Below are positions 52,750 through 62,478 of a stretch of 64,000 nucleotides of DNA, piece by piece. Position 1 is the stretch's first letter, and each line of letters starts with the position of its first letter. The notes under the pieces are model-generated. The model did not search any database. It was not told where the DNA came from and saw only the letters and a program-made list of their open reading frames with translations. The position numbers were made by a program, and so were the translations under genes. The DNA is from Archaeoglobaceae archaeon (GTDB lineage Archaea > Halobacteriota > Archaeoglobi > Archaeoglobales > Archaeoglobaceae): contig JAVYOO010000002.1 in the NCBI GenBank assembly GCA_038734275.1, positions 282,911-346,910 of the forward strand. Reading direction: 5' to 3'.

Positions 52750-53934
52750 TCAGTTGCTCTTGGCAACAAGATCAGGGCATTTACCTTTTAGAAGTTCATT
52801 TACCCATACGTATATCTTGTAGCCATTTATTTCTTCGTTGTAGAATCTGTCCTTCTGGAGTGGATAAAGCATACCGCCTGTTATCATCGTGTGCTGGATG
52901 CTTACTGGCATGAACCTGCAGAATCTATCGGGGAACTTCTGCTGTAGCTCGTTAGTCACTCTTAGCAATCTACTCTGATACTCGCATGGCTTGTATCCGC
53001 TGAATATCGTGCCTATTATTAAGTCCAGCTGGTCTTCAAAGAGCGCATAGATGCATTGCTGGCAATCATTTAAGCCGAATTCAATCGCATAGATCGGATC
53101 GCCATTTAAGTAGGGAATTGCCCCTTCGGGGAAGTTCTGGATTGTTCCCCATCTTTCCATAACTTCTGGCATCTGGAATTGACTTTGTGGACTTGGCATA
53201 ATTCCCGGGCCTGCGTCGTTTATTGCCAGAATTGGCCTGCCGAAAAGCTTCCATGTATAGTAGCTGTGCAACAGCGTTCCATAGCCACCCGCACTTGAGC
53301 CTGTGACAACAACTCTGTCCCAGTTATTTTGCAGAGCATATCGGATTGCCACTATTCCATTCACAAAGCCAACATGGTAGATCGTTTTTGTGGACGAAGA
53401 GTTGCTGTCGAAGTATTTTACAACTCTGTTCCCCATGTGGATATCACCAGTATTGTAGGGCACAAAAACCATTGTCCAATTTCTGAACGGATTTTTCGGA
53501 TTCTTAACGTCAAAAATACCTCCTCTGTAGTAGAGATTCAGGAACCACGTCTTGGACTCAAGGGCTACGACTGTTCCAATCCCCAGCAGTGGTTTGCAGT
53601 TCTCGATGTTTGTGCATAACATCGGTTTACAAGTTGTATAATCCGCACAGGCTCCGCCACCCTCTAAGAAGATAAGAAGATTGTTCTCAGCCCCTCTTCT
53701 GACAAGTATAAAAGTCTCTTTGCCCAATCCATTAACGCAAGGGCTTGGTAGCTTGACTTTCACCCAATCTATCCCGTCGTTTGGATCGTCAATGGGCAGG
53801 GAATTCAAAGCGGGCATCGAGCTGATATCGATCTCGAATGGATTTGCATACGTCTCTTTTACTATCTCGTAGCTGCCAAGAGCAAAAACTGGTGCAATAG
53901 CGAGGATTAACCCAACAAACACCAGCAATTTCAT
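52750..53934 (-). CDS. Secreted pectinacetylesterase-family (PAE/Notum-like) hydrolase
   Basis: A 394-aa exported serine hydrolase. Signal peptide MKLLVFVGLILAIAPVFALG; oxyanion-type motif LIFLEGGGACADYTTC; nucleophile loop VVVTGSSAGGYGTLLHSYY; acid/base candidates in INDAGPGIM and MPVSIQHTMITGG. Ten-plus cysteines (CADYTTCKPMLC, CKPLLGI, CQQCIYALF, CEYQ, FCRF) may form disulphides, in keeping with secretion. PAE members deacetylate polysaccharides; in an archaeon without visible pectin genes the substrate is unknown. It could be a scavenging esterase or polyester hydrolase. Confidence 0.85.
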   Translation of the reverse strand: MKLLVFVGLILAIAPVFALGSYEIVKETYANPFEIDISSMPALNSLPIDDPNDGIDWVKVKLPSPCVNGLGKETFILVRRGAENNLLIFLEGGGACADYTTCKPMLCTNIENCKPLLGIGTVVALESKTWFLNLYYRGGIFDVKNPKNPFRNWTMVFVPYNTGDIHMGNRVVKYFDSNSSSTKTIYHVGFVNGIVAIRYALQNNWDRVVVTGSSAGGYGTLLHSYYTWKLFGRPILAINDAGPGIMPSPQSQFQMPEVMERWGTIQNFPEGAIPYLNGDPIYAIEFGLNDCQQCIYALFEDQLDLIIGTIFSGYKPCEYQSRLLRVTNELQQKFPDRFCRFMPVSIQHTMITGGMLYPLQKDRFYNEEINGYKIYVWVNELLKGKCPDLVAKSN

Positions 53935-54018
53935 GATTAAAAGGTTGATTTATCAAATATAAGTTTTTCTATTAAATTGGCTTATAATTATTACAATTAT
54001 CACTATCAATTAGCTAAA

Positions 54019-57000
54019 TCACTCTATCTTCTTTATCTCCTCGTAGAGTTCTTTTAGCGCATCCAGATAATCTACTTTTCCTCGTTCTATTGCATCCATC
54101 TTTTCTTCCAGAGCCCTTGTCCTGCTCTCAGAAATGAATGGAGCATAATTAGAAATCAAAAAGTCATAAACAGAAATCCCATCCTTAGTAGGGATCAATC
54201 TTCCATTTTTCTCCAGCACGTAATTCCTTGCGAACAGCTTGTCAACGATAACCGCATAAGTGGACGGTCTGCCAATTCCTCTTTCTTTCATCAGCCTTAT
54301 CAGTTCCGCCTGAGTTAAAAGCTGTGCAGAAGGCACCTTTCTTACTTCAGCCTGAACCTTGAATTTCCCCTCAGTAAGCTCTTTTTTGACCCAAACTGAT
54401 TTGTAAAGCTCAAAAGCCTTTCCTTTAGCTTCAACGATTCTCTCCTCTTCAAATGACTTTCCGTTGGCTGTGATCCGATACTTCTTTATGTGGACTTCGA
54501 AATCTTTGCATTGAGAAGCCATAAATCGCCTGAAGATAAGATCATAGAGAGCAAAGTGTGCCCATCCAAAGCCATCTATATCAAAAACTCTTTCCTCGAT
54601 TAATCTTTCCAAAGTAAACCTATCTATGGCTCTTGTAGGGCGAATACATTCATGCGCCCCCTCTGCAAACCATTCTCTGCCTTTAAAGTTCTCGCCCAGA
54701 TATTCTTGAGCAAGTCTCATTCCATACTCGCTTACCCTTGTTGAGTCTGTGCGGTGATAGGTTATAAGTCCGTTTTCGAAAAGGTCTTGGGCAACTTCCA
54801 TTGCCTGCTTCGTAGAGAGCTTTAAAATTGCGTTTGCGTCAAAAAGAAGCGAATTCGTGGTATAAGGCGGCATTGGTGTGCGGGTTTCAAATTTGTCTTC
54901 AATAAGTTCAATGATTATCTCGAATTCCTTCTGATCGGACTCAATTGCAAGATCCAATTCTGGAATGAATGCTATGCTTTTTCTGATTCTACTCGCCCTG
55001 AACCTATCTACAACCCATCCCAGAGCGGGCGTCTGAGCTCTTCCTGCAGATAGATACTTCTTTCCGAAGTAATTCTGAACTTTTTGGCTAAGAACGAAAC
55101 CAATCCATCTATCTTCAATTCTTCGAACAACCTGAGCTTTCAGTAGGTTCTCATTTATCTCTCTGAGATTATTTAGAGCTTTCGTTATCTCTTTTTTGGT
55201 AATCTCGTGAAATTCCGCCCGTTTTATCTGCCCACAAAGCAAATTACTCAAATCCCAGGCGATCTTCTCCCCTTCTGAGTCTGGATCTGTGCCTATAATC
55301 ACGAACTCGGTCTCTTGAGATAGTTTCCTTAGGGCAGATATTCTCTTTATGGCATCATCTACCTCATCGGAACCGCATTTCGGACAGCTTTCCTCGTCGG
55401 TAAACTGGTTTCCACATTTTTTACACTTCTTTATGGTGCCGTAGACAGGAGTAAAGTTATCGAGAACTCCATAATAGCCACGATTGATAACAAGATCTGT
55501 TAAATGCCCAAGTGTTGCGGTTATCAGGAGCAGGTATTTTTCTGTGGGGACTTCGTAAACTGGAATTGAATCGATAAATCTAACGCTTGGTTTTCCGAAA
55601 AATCTCGATATCTGCTTTGCTTTTGTCGGGCTTTCCACAACCAGAAGAGCGGGTTTTATTAATTCTACTTCTTCTTTTCTTTTTCTACTTTCGTCAATCT
55701 CCTTTTTCAACCTGTCCAAATCAACATTTTTTATATAGCCAAAGGCTATATCGTAGTATTTTGCCCTCTCTATAAATGCTCTTAAAATCTCAGCGTCTTC
55801 TTCAAAAACAAAGCTCGCCCCTTTTGTTATGCCCCTTGCGTGCAATCTTGAAGTTCTGCCAGAAGCCTGCAGATAAGTTCTTACATCGGGGATAATGACT
55901 TCTCCTTTGCGTATCACAGCATCTCTTACTTTCAGATTTCCCTCAGCGATAACTTCTTTTAAAATCGCTCTAAGCTCGTTTTCGATTTTTTTAATGAAAT
56001 TGAGTTTTGGAACGAATTTTTCCAACCGTTCATCTTCTCTCAAAATTAGAGTCAAAGCCCTTAACGTCGTAATCGGAACCTTCTCGATATCTTCAATCCT
56101 GAATCTGTGAACAGGACATCCGATAAAGATGGCAAACCTGATTCTTTCAGGCAAATCCAGACCTCTAACCAAAATTCCATAGTAATGTGCGGTTCCAACC
56201 AGATAATCAAGTTCACCTCTCGAGAATAGCTCAAAATCCTTCGAACTCTTTGAAGTAACTATTCCTATTTTAAACGCACTTTTGAGCTCTTCGTAAATCT
56301 TCTCGCATTCATCAATACTCCGCACATATATAAGGCCTCCGGGTCCAAGTCTTTTCAGAAGTTCTGGCAGATCTTCCTTTTTATCTACGATTACGTCTTC
56401 TATGTTTCTTAGATAGTATTGAGAAGATCCTATGCTGAAATTCAAGAATTTCCGAAAAAGCTCAACATTTTTCCCGAGCTTTGCAGTGGCAGTGGATACA
56501 ACCAGAACTCCTTTCTCTGTCCCTTTTCCAAATCCAAGTAGGCTTAGAATTCTTTCCACGTTTTTTGAAGCTTTGAGAACAGCATCGACGTCATCAACAA
56601 ATATAAAGTCAAAAGTCAAATCTTTCATCTTTTCAAAGTTTTTTGCAAGAAACTGAGCGGTGGTAATAAGAATTCTGAATTCACCAATTTTCTCAAAAAA
56701 AGCCCCTTTATCTTCAATATCTGAATGATAAAACCCTACCGGAAACTTTTCAGTATCATTGAGACTCAAATCCAAGCCAATTTTTTCAGAATAGGATTTA
56801 AGGTTTTCAACTGCCTGCTTTACTAAAATAGAGGTTGGAAAAATTATATAACATCTTTTTCCATTCATTGCCAAAAATAGCGAAATTGCAAGCCCAAAAG
56901 AGGTCTTTCCAATGCCAGTAGGAGCGGTTAGAGTAAAACTGTCTCCATTAAGAACTCTTTTCGCCCACATTTTCTGAATTTCTCGTGGTTCCCCGATACA

Positions 57001-57144
57001 TTTTTTGAAAAACTCTAAAAACGGCATTAGATCATCATCTACACAAAAATGGGTCTTGTTAGAATTGCAGAAACGCAGATTTATCTCATAAGAAGTCAAA
57101 TCTTTCCCACAAACCGGGCAAAGATTTTGATAGACTACATCCAT
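54019..57144 (-). CDS. rgy: Reverse gyrase
   Basis: A 1041-aa enzyme that introduces positive supercoils into DNA, the hallmark of hyperthermophiles. N-terminal zinc finger (CPVCGKD with later Cys26 and Cys34), helicase-like half with Walker A LTAPTGIGKTSFG and VDDVDAVL, latch region, a second zinc finger CKKCGNQFTDEESCPKCG, then topoisomerase IA with TDPDSEGEKIAWD and active tyrosine in LITYHRTDSTRVS. Single polypeptide, no intein. The frame runs to 57186; ATG 57144 is chosen because a TATA-like GATATTTATC lies 26 bp upstream. Confidence 0.97.
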   Translation of the reverse strand: MDVVYQNLCPVCGKDLTSYEINLRFCNSNKTHFCVDDDLMPFLEFFKKCIGEPREIQKMWAKRVLNGDSFTLTAPTGIGKTSFGLAISLFLAMNGKRCYIIFPTSILVKQAVENLKSYSEKIGLDLSLNDTEKFPVGFYHSDIEDKGAFFEKIGEFRILITTAQFLAKNFEKMKDLTFDFIFVDDVDAVLKASKNVERILSLLGFGKGTEKGVLVVSTATAKLGKNVELFRKFLNFSIGSSQYYLRNIEDVIVDKKEDLPELLKRLGPGGLIYVRSIDECEKIYEELKSAFKIGIVTSKSSKDFELFSRGELDYLVGTAHYYGILVRGLDLPERIRFAIFIGCPVHRFRIEDIEKVPITTLRALTLILREDERLEKFVPKLNFIKKIENELRAILKEVIAEGNLKVRDAVIRKGEVIIPDVRTYLQASGRTSRLHARGITKGASFVFEEDAEILRAFIERAKYYDIAFGYIKNVDLDRLKKEIDESRKRKEEVELIKPALLVVESPTKAKQISRFFGKPSVRFIDSIPVYEVPTEKYLLLITATLGHLTDLVINRGYYGVLDNFTPVYGTIKKCKKCGNQFTDEESCPKCGSDEVDDAIKRISALRKLSQETEFVIIGTDPDSEGEKIAWDLSNLLCGQIKRAEFHEITKKEITKALNNLREINENLLKAQVVRRIEDRWIGFVLSQKVQNYFGKKYLSAGRAQTPALGWVVDRFRASRIRKSIAFIPELDLAIESDQKEFEIIIELIEDKFETRTPMPPYTTNSLLFDANAILKLSTKQAMEVAQDLFENGLITYHRTDSTRVSEYGMRLAQEYLGENFKGREWFAEGAHECIRPTRAIDRFTLERLIEERVFDIDGFGWAHFALYDLIFRRFMASQCKDFEVHIKKYRITANGKSFEEERIVEAKGKAFELYKSVWVKKELTEGKFKVQAEVRKVPSAQLLTQAELIRLMKERGIGRPSTYAVIVDKLFARNYVLEKNGRLIPTKDGISVYDFLISNYAPFISESRTRALEEKMDAIERGKVDYLDALKELYEEIKKIE

Positions 57145-57165
57145 GGAGTGAAGTGGAAATAAAGA

Positions 57166-57175
57166 GATAAATATC
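57166..57175. promoter_or_regulatory. Single TATA region shared by reverse gyrase and the divergent flavoprotein
   Basis: GATAAATATC reads as GATATTTATC on the other strand. Its centre is 26 bp from reverse gyrase ATG (57144, minus) and 25 bp from the flavoprotein GTG (57195, plus), with only 50 bp between the starts. I see no second TATA-like run in the gap, so one element may drive both leaderless genes. Confidence 0.6.
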
Positions 57176-57194
57176 TTTTCTTCCAAATTCTAAC

Positions 57195-58283
57195 GTGATT
57201 TTAATTGTCGGAGCCGGACCCGCTGGAAGCCTTTCCGCAATGCTCTTGGGAAAGAATTATGATGTTCTTTTAGTAGAAGAGCATCAAAGTGCGGGCTTTC
57301 CCGTGCAGTGTGCTGGATTGATAAGTGATAAATGCTTTGAAAGCTACAAGAAATACTGCAAGATCGAGAAAGCTCTTGAGAACAAGATAAAAGGAGCCTT
57401 TTTCTTTTCTCCTTCAGGAAATTTTTTCCCAGCATTCGGCGACGCTTATGTGATCGAAAGGAAGATCCTCGATGAAATGCTCCTTGAAAAAGCCTCCAAT
57501 TTTGCTGAGATCTTAATGAAATCAAAGCTGAAGTTTAAAGACAAAAAGCCAATTCTTAATGGCAAAGAAGTTTCCGTGGAATACATAATTGGAGCGGATG
57601 GTGTGAACTCAGAAGTTGCAAGAGCCTACGAGTTTGAAAGACCACCTGTAATGACCGCCATACAGATCGAAACCAGATTTGAGCCAATCGATCAAAACTT
57701 CGTCGAAATTTACCTTGGCAAAGCTTACAGTGATTTTTTTGCCTATGCTATCCCACTTGAAGACACCGCAAGGATTGGAGTCATTGCGAAAGAGAATGCA
57801 AAGCAATATCTTCAAAATTTAATAGAAAAACACCCCTCGGTTTCAAAGCGGGTTAAAGGGAGCATTGTTGAACTAAACTCCGGCATGATCCCCCTAAAGC
57901 TTGTTGATTTCGTAAAGCAAAATGTTGCCCTGCTTGGAGACTCTGCGGGAATGGTTAAACCGCACACAGGCGGTGGGCTCTACTATTTGCTTGTTGCAGC
58001 TGAGAAGCTTGCAAAGAACTTTCCTAATCTTAATGCGTATCGCAAAGACTTTATGAGAGAACTTGGAAAAGAAATCAGGCTCGGAGAGAGAATAAGGAGG
58101 GTTTACAGTCTGGAAAACAGGGATCTCGAAAATATAGTCAGAGCGTTAAAGGAATTCGATTTCTCGGGAGTGCACATGGATCGACCCTCGACTTTTTTAA
58201 GCCCAAGCGTTCTTTTTAGGATCTTTAGAACAATTATCAGCAACCCATCGCTTGTAAGTGTTGCAACAAAATTGCTCTTTTAA
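57195..58283 (+). CDS. Geranylgeranyl-reductase-family FAD oxidoreductase
   Basis: A 362-aa flavoprotein: N-terminal MILIVGAGPAGSLSAMLLGK with GFPVQCAGLISDKCF, then VEYIIGADGVNSEVARAYEF and QNVALLGDSAGMVKPHTGGGLYYLLVAAEKLA. These are typical of archaeal geranylgeranyl reductases that saturate isoprenoid chains of membrane lipids. Archaea carry several paralogues, so whether this one acts on digeranylgeranyl lipids or on another isoprenoid is open. Start is GTG 57195, leaderless. It converges with the HD-domain gene, overlapping it by 4 bp. Confidence 0.88.
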   Translation: MILIVGAGPAGSLSAMLLGKNYDVLLVEEHQSAGFPVQCAGLISDKCFESYKKYCKIEKALENKIKGAFFFSPSGNFFPAFGDAYVIERKILDEMLLEKASNFAEILMKSKLKFKDKKPILNGKEVSVEYIIGADGVNSEVARAYEFERPPVMTAIQIETRFEPIDQNFVEIYLGKAYSDFFAYAIPLEDTARIGVIAKENAKQYLQNLIEKHPSVSKRVKGSIVELNSGMIPLKLVDFVKQNVALLGDSAGMVKPHTGGGLYYLLVAAEKLAKNFPNLNAYRKDFMRELGKEIRLGERIRRVYSLENRDLENIVRALKEFDFSGVHMDRPSTFLSPSVLFRIFRTIISNPSLVSVATKLLF

Positions 58284-58828
58284 AACTTCATTCCGCTCAG
58301 TCTTTCGATTTCTTCTTTCATTCTTCTTGCTCTCTCCCTTGTAGCCTCTGTGAACCACCTAAGCCTTGGATTCTCCAAATCAATTTTGTCCAAACGTCTT
58401 AAAAAGCTTTCAAAGTCCACGTTCTTGGCTCCAAAGGTTATGTTGTCTGCAAAGCTTACGATCTTCTCTTCCAAACTTTCTGGTAAGTAGTCCTTCTCAG
58501 GCAAGCCAAGCCTTTTTGCCTCTTCAGCACTAATTCCCGCACTGAAGTGTCTCTCAGCAATCTTTACGATCTTCTCGTCCATTCCTTCAGCCCTTAAAAT
58601 CTCCGCGGACTTCAGGAAATGCTGAAATGGATCATGAGTTATTGCTCTGCCGATGTCATGCAGAAGGGCGCCTAAGAGGATTGCCTCTTTGTCCACTCTG
58701 TGACCATTTTTGTCTACATTTTCAGCGATCTTCAAAGCTAAATCTGCAACCGCCATGCAATGCCTTCTAACGTTCTCTTCAAGCCCATATTTTTCCCAGA
58801 TCCTTTTAACAATCTCAGGCACTTGCAT
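58280..58828 (-). CDS. HD-domain (HDIG) phosphohydrolase-like protein
   Basis: A 182-aa metal-dependent phosphohydrolase fold. The HD motif is in AILLGALLHDIGRAITHDPFQHFLKSAEILRAEG, with preceding RRHCMAVADLALKIAENV and following AERHFSAGISAEEAKRLGLPEKDYLP and EKIVSFADNITFGAK; this is the archaeal HDIG-type family. Substrate may be a nucleotide or tRNA end; unknown. The start is 4 bp beyond the DUF166 stop, so the two form an operon. Confidence 0.88.
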   Translation of the reverse strand: MQVPEIVKRIWEKYGLEENVRRHCMAVADLALKIAENVDKNGHRVDKEAILLGALLHDIGRAITHDPFQHFLKSAEILRAEGMDEKIVKIAERHFSAGISAEEAKRLGLPEKDYLPESLEEKIVSFADNITFGAKNVDFESFLRRLDKIDLENPRLRWFTEATRERARRMKEEIERLSGMKF

Positions 58829-58832
58829 AGGC

Positions 58833-59621
58833 TCAAGTTATTACAATTTTCTTAAAATGCTCTGGAACAAAGTTGCCTGCATCAACTCCAACCGCCTTGC
58901 TGAAGTTGTAAACCATTATGTAGCCCGCAAGATGAAAAGGAGCTTCGATCAGTTCCACATCTCTTTCCATGCTTGCCATACATGGATAGGCACACTGATG
59001 CTGATGGATCTCCTTATATAACTCGCTAAGATCCTCTATAACAAAACCACGCATTCTTTTAGCCACAAAGTAAGCGGAACCACATGGATCACTTCGCAAA
59101 ACCTCTACATTTTCAATTGCATTACTATCAAGCTTTACTTTGAATTCTGGACGTCCAATGCTGAAATAATCGCAGAATCTCTTTAAAATATTACCCTCTG
59201 GATTTAAAGCGCAGAAAGGCTTTGGAGAGTCAAATTGGATACCAACTTGCGCGCACTTTTCTTTCAATTGCCTTCTTAAACCCGGAGAGCACCATTTCTG
59301 GTCACATGCGGGCACAATTAAAGCCCTGAATTCTCCAATTTTCGGCAAGGATATTAGAATGTCAGGATGAACGTTTATAGCAACAAGAACTTCGCAAGAA
59401 AACTTCTGCACATAATTTTCAGGCTCTTCTACATATAATCCTATTGCACTTGGCTCAGGAAGTGATTGAACGAATGAAATATTTGAAGAGAAGTCATATT
59501 TCTTGCAGAAGTCACAACCATCAATTCCGCATGCACCAAACTTTGGGCAAAGATCTGGATAAGCAAGATTGCAGACAAATCTCTCTCCGAATTTTCCGCT
59601 GTAGATTATTCCAAGATCCAC
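58833..59621 (-). CDS. DUF166 family protein
   Basis: A 262-aa archaeal family sometimes mislabelled thymidylate synthase. It begins MDLGIIYSGKFGERFVCNLAYPD and has a cysteine-rich start (CPKFGACGIDGCDFC) and more cysteines later (CDQKWCSPGL, CAYPCMASMERDVELIEAPFHLAGYI). The ten-plus cysteines suggest an Fe-S or zinc protein. GTG 59621 is about 24 bp from a TATA-like TTTTTTAAATTGC. Function unknown; it is upstream of the HD gene. Confidence 0.82.
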   Translation of the reverse strand: MDLGIIYSGKFGERFVCNLAYPDLCPKFGACGIDGCDFCKKYDFSSNISFVQSLPEPSAIGLYVEEPENYVQKFSCEVLVAINVHPDILISLPKIGEFRALIVPACDQKWCSPGLRRQLKEKCAQVGIQFDSPKPFCALNPEGNILKRFCDYFSIGRPEFKVKLDSNAIENVEVLRSDPCGSAYFVAKRMRGFVIEDLSELYKEIHQHQCAYPCMASMERDVELIEAPFHLAGYIMVYNFSKAVGVDAGNFVPEHFKKIVIT

Positions 59622-59711
59622 GTAATTCCATGGAGAGCAATTTAAAAAATTTTACAAAGTGCTCCTGAGTTGTATGGTAAGGGTTTTATAATCTTTTATC
59701 TTTCCACGACT

Positions 59712-60524
59712 ATGCCGAAAGTTATTGTTGAAAATGTTGAAAGCTACGAAAAGGTTGGAGACTTTGTGGAAAAAGTGTATGATGTTTTTGGATTCAAAAA
59801 CTGCTCTTATCTGAAACCGAATTTTCTGAAGTTCACAGACCCAAGCACTGGCTGCATTACCCACCCAAAGTTAATAGAGGCAATACTAAAGGTCGCAAAA
59901 GAGCATGGGCACGAGTTAACAATAATTGAAGGTGGGTTTTATAAATATACTGCAAAGAAATGTTTCGAAGCTTTCGGCTTAAACAACTTGGCTAAATGCA
60001 TAAATCTGAACGAAGACGAATTTGTCGAGGTTGAGGTCAACGGAAAAGCTCTTAAGACTGTTAAGATGGCTAAAACTGCGCTGGAAGCGAGAAACAGATA
60101 CATTAGCGTTCCAAAGCTTAAAGTTCATCATAAAACCATTGTAACCTTAGGAATAAAGAACAACATGGGTTTTCTTAAGAAGCCCGCTATTTACATGCAT
60201 CCGAGAATAAGCCAAAAGCTTGTCGATCTTCTTCAATTTACAAGACCACAGCTAACAATTGTTGATGGAATAATCGGTGGAAACAAATCTGAATCTAGCA
60301 CAGTTCCGCTGGAACACGGAGTAATGGTTGCAAGCGACGATGTTGTTGCATGCGATGTGGTTTGTGCACGGCTAATGGGTTTCAATCCAAGAAACATAAA
60401 GCACATTCGTTTAGCAATGGACAGCTTTGGCATTAGAGAAAACGAAATAGAAATAGAAGGCAATTTAGCTGTTAAGAAATACTCGCTTTCATTATTAAAC
60501 CGATTGTTTGGCAGATTTATTTGA
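59712..60524 (+). CDS. DUF362 family protein
   Basis: A 270-aa protein: MPKVIVENVESYEKVGDFVEK, LKPNFLKFTDPSTGCITHPKLIEAILKVAKEHGHE, VPKLKVHHKTIVTLGIKNNMGFL and TIVDGIIGGNKSESSTVPLEHGVMVASDDVVACDVVCARLMG, all DUF362 landmarks. No ferredoxin motifs are appended. Reported relatives include redox and cofactor proteins, but function here is unknown. ATG 59712 is chosen over 59670: TATA-like TTTTATAATC lies 24 bp upstream. Confidence 0.88.
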   Translation: MPKVIVENVESYEKVGDFVEKVYDVFGFKNCSYLKPNFLKFTDPSTGCITHPKLIEAILKVAKEHGHELTIIEGGFYKYTAKKCFEAFGLNNLAKCINLNEDEFVEVEVNGKALKTVKMAKTALEARNRYISVPKLKVHHKTIVTLGIKNNMGFLKKPAIYMHPRISQKLVDLLQFTRPQLTIVDGIIGGNKSESSTVPLEHGVMVASDDVVACDVVCARLMGFNPRNIKHIRLAMDSFGIRENEIEIEGNLAVKKYSLSLLNRLFGRFI

Positions 60525-60585
60525 GTGCTATAGTTTTTTAGACTGAAATCGAAAGGATTTTATATGCGGTTAAAAGATCGTAGCT

Positions 60586-62478
60586 ATGAAGCTTTTTGAA
60601 CCAATCGAAATCGAGGGAATGAAAATAAAGAATCGAATCGTTTTGCCAGCTGCGGAATTGAACTATCATACACCAGATGGTGGGATTACTGACAGACTTC
60701 TCGATTTCTACAGAGAGCGTGCAAAAGGAGGTATTGGGTTTGCAATTGTTGGAGTTGCAAAGATCGAGCCACATTTCTTCGGTGGCTTGGCAATTCATGA
60801 TGACGCATATATTCCTCAGCTTGCTGAAATTGCAAAGGTTTTCCACGAATATGATGTGAAGTGCGCGGTTCAACTCTGGCACCCTGGCAGATATGAAATC
60901 TCGTTTGATCCAGATCGAACCCCCGTTGCCCCATCGCCAATTCCCCCGCCAATCTTCAGCAAAAGGACTCCGAGGGAATTAACGAAGGAAGAGATTCTCA
61001 AGATTGAGGAGGAATTTGCGGACGCTGCGGTGAGAGCAAAAAAGGCGGAATTTGATGCGGTCGAACTAATAGGTTCTGCAGGTTATCTTATTTCGCAGTT
61101 CTTCAGCCCTGCGACAAATAAAAGGAAGGACGAGTATGGAGGAAGCATAGAAAACCGTGCAAGATTTGCAGTTGAGATCATTCAGAGAATCAAGGAGAAG
61201 TGCGGAAAATATCCGGTTATGATCAGAATTCCGGGCGACGAGTTTGTTGAGGGGGGAAATACTGTTAAGGAAATGAAGATCATTGCGAAGATCCTTGAAG
61301 ACGCTGGTGTTTGTGCGATCAACGTCATGGCGGGCTGGCATGAGTCGAGAAGACCGCTAACTACAATGCTTGTTCCAAGAGGGGGATTTGCATATCTTGG
61401 CGAGGAAATAAAGAAGGCTGTAAGCGTTCCCGTGATCATAGCTCACAGAATTAACGATCCCTTCATAGCTGAGAAGATCTTGCAAGAGGGCAAAGCGGAC
61501 ATGGTTGCGATGTTCAGAGCGCTGCTTGCAGATCCAGAGTTCCCAAATAAGGCTAAGCAGGGGAGGGCAAATGAAATAAGGTATTGCATTGCCTGCAATC
61601 AGGGCTGTATGGATAACGTTATGCAGGGAATGCCAGTTACGTGCCTTGTAAATCCCGCTGCAGGAAGAGAAGCCGAGCTCAGGAACTTGAAGGCTGAAAA
61701 GAAGAAAAAGGTGGTAATAGTAGGCGGTGGTCCTGGTGGGTGTGTTTCTGCAGAATATCTTGCAATGAAAGGGCATAAAGTCGTTCTTTTTGAGAAAACA
61801 GACAAGCTCGGAGGTCAGTTTAACATCGCTTCAAGCTCTCCCCTCGCTTATGAGTTCGCTGAATTCGGCAAATACTTCATGAACATTCTTCCAAAGCTTG
61901 GCGTCGAGATCCGCTACAACACAACAGCGACAGCTGAAAAAGTTCTTGCAGAAAAGCCCGATGTTGTGATCATTGCGGTTGGGGCAAGCCCGCTAATTCC
62001 GCAAATTCCGGGAGTTGAGAACGCTGTAACTGCCTTTGACGTTCTAAGCGGTAAGGCTAAAGTTGGCAAGAGAGTCGTGATCATTGGAGCTGGCGGTGTT
62101 GGCTGCGACACCGCAGCAATGCTTGCGGACAAATGCAAGGTTACGCTAATTGAGATGCTCCCGAAGATCGGTCAGGACATAGGAATTAGCACAAGATGGA
62201 CTGTTCTGCTCTATCTGAACCAGAAAGGAGTTGAGATGCTTACTGAAACAAAGGCAGTGGAGATCAAGAAGAACGCGGTTGTGGTTGAAACCCCGAAAGG
62301 CAGAAAAGAGATCGAATGCGACACCGCGGTGATTGCGGTAGGAACAAAGCCAAATGATGGGCTATACGACCAGCTTAAAGACAAAGTCCCTGAGATCTAT
62401 AAGATAGGAGATTGCCTAAAACCGAGAAAGGCAATTGATGCAACTCAGGAGGCATTTGAGCTCGCCTTGAAGATCTGA
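60586..62478 (+). CDS. 2,4-dienoyl-CoA reductase-like NADH:flavin oxidoreductase
   Basis: A 630-aa Old-Yellow-Enzyme-type fusion. An N-terminal FMN barrel starts LFEPIEIEGMKIKNRIVLPA and holds VQLWHPGRYE, FDAVELIGSAGYLISQF and SPATNKRKDEYGGSIENRARF. A [4Fe-4S] site follows (CIACNQGCMDNVMQGMPVTC). Then come FAD (KKVVIVGGGPGGCVSAEYLAMKG) and NAD(P) domains (KRVVIIGAGGVGCDTAAML). It reduces dienoyl-CoA or an enoate using NAD(P)H. ATG 60586 is about 26 bp from TATA-like ATTTTATATG. It could support the acyl-CoA island at 35-47 kb, but it is isolated here. Confidence 0.92.
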   Translation: MKLFEPIEIEGMKIKNRIVLPAAELNYHTPDGGITDRLLDFYRERAKGGIGFAIVGVAKIEPHFFGGLAIHDDAYIPQLAEIAKVFHEYDVKCAVQLWHPGRYEISFDPDRTPVAPSPIPPPIFSKRTPRELTKEEILKIEEEFADAAVRAKKAEFDAVELIGSAGYLISQFFSPATNKRKDEYGGSIENRARFAVEIIQRIKEKCGKYPVMIRIPGDEFVEGGNTVKEMKIIAKILEDAGVCAINVMAGWHESRRPLTTMLVPRGGFAYLGEEIKKAVSVPVIIAHRINDPFIAEKILQEGKADMVAMFRALLADPEFPNKAKQGRANEIRYCIACNQGCMDNVMQGMPVTCLVNPAAGREAELRNLKAEKKKKVVIVGGGPGGCVSAEYLAMKGHKVVLFEKTDKLGGQFNIASSSPLAYEFAEFGKYFMNILPKLGVEIRYNTTATAEKVLAEKPDVVIIAVGASPLIPQIPGVENAVTAFDVLSGKAKVGKRVVIIGAGGVGCDTAAMLADKCKVTLIEMLPKIGQDIGISTRWTVLLYLNQKGVEMLTETKAVEIKKNAVVVETPKGRKEIECDTAVIAVGTKPNDGLYDQLKDKVPEIYKIGDCLKPRKAIDATQEAFELALKI

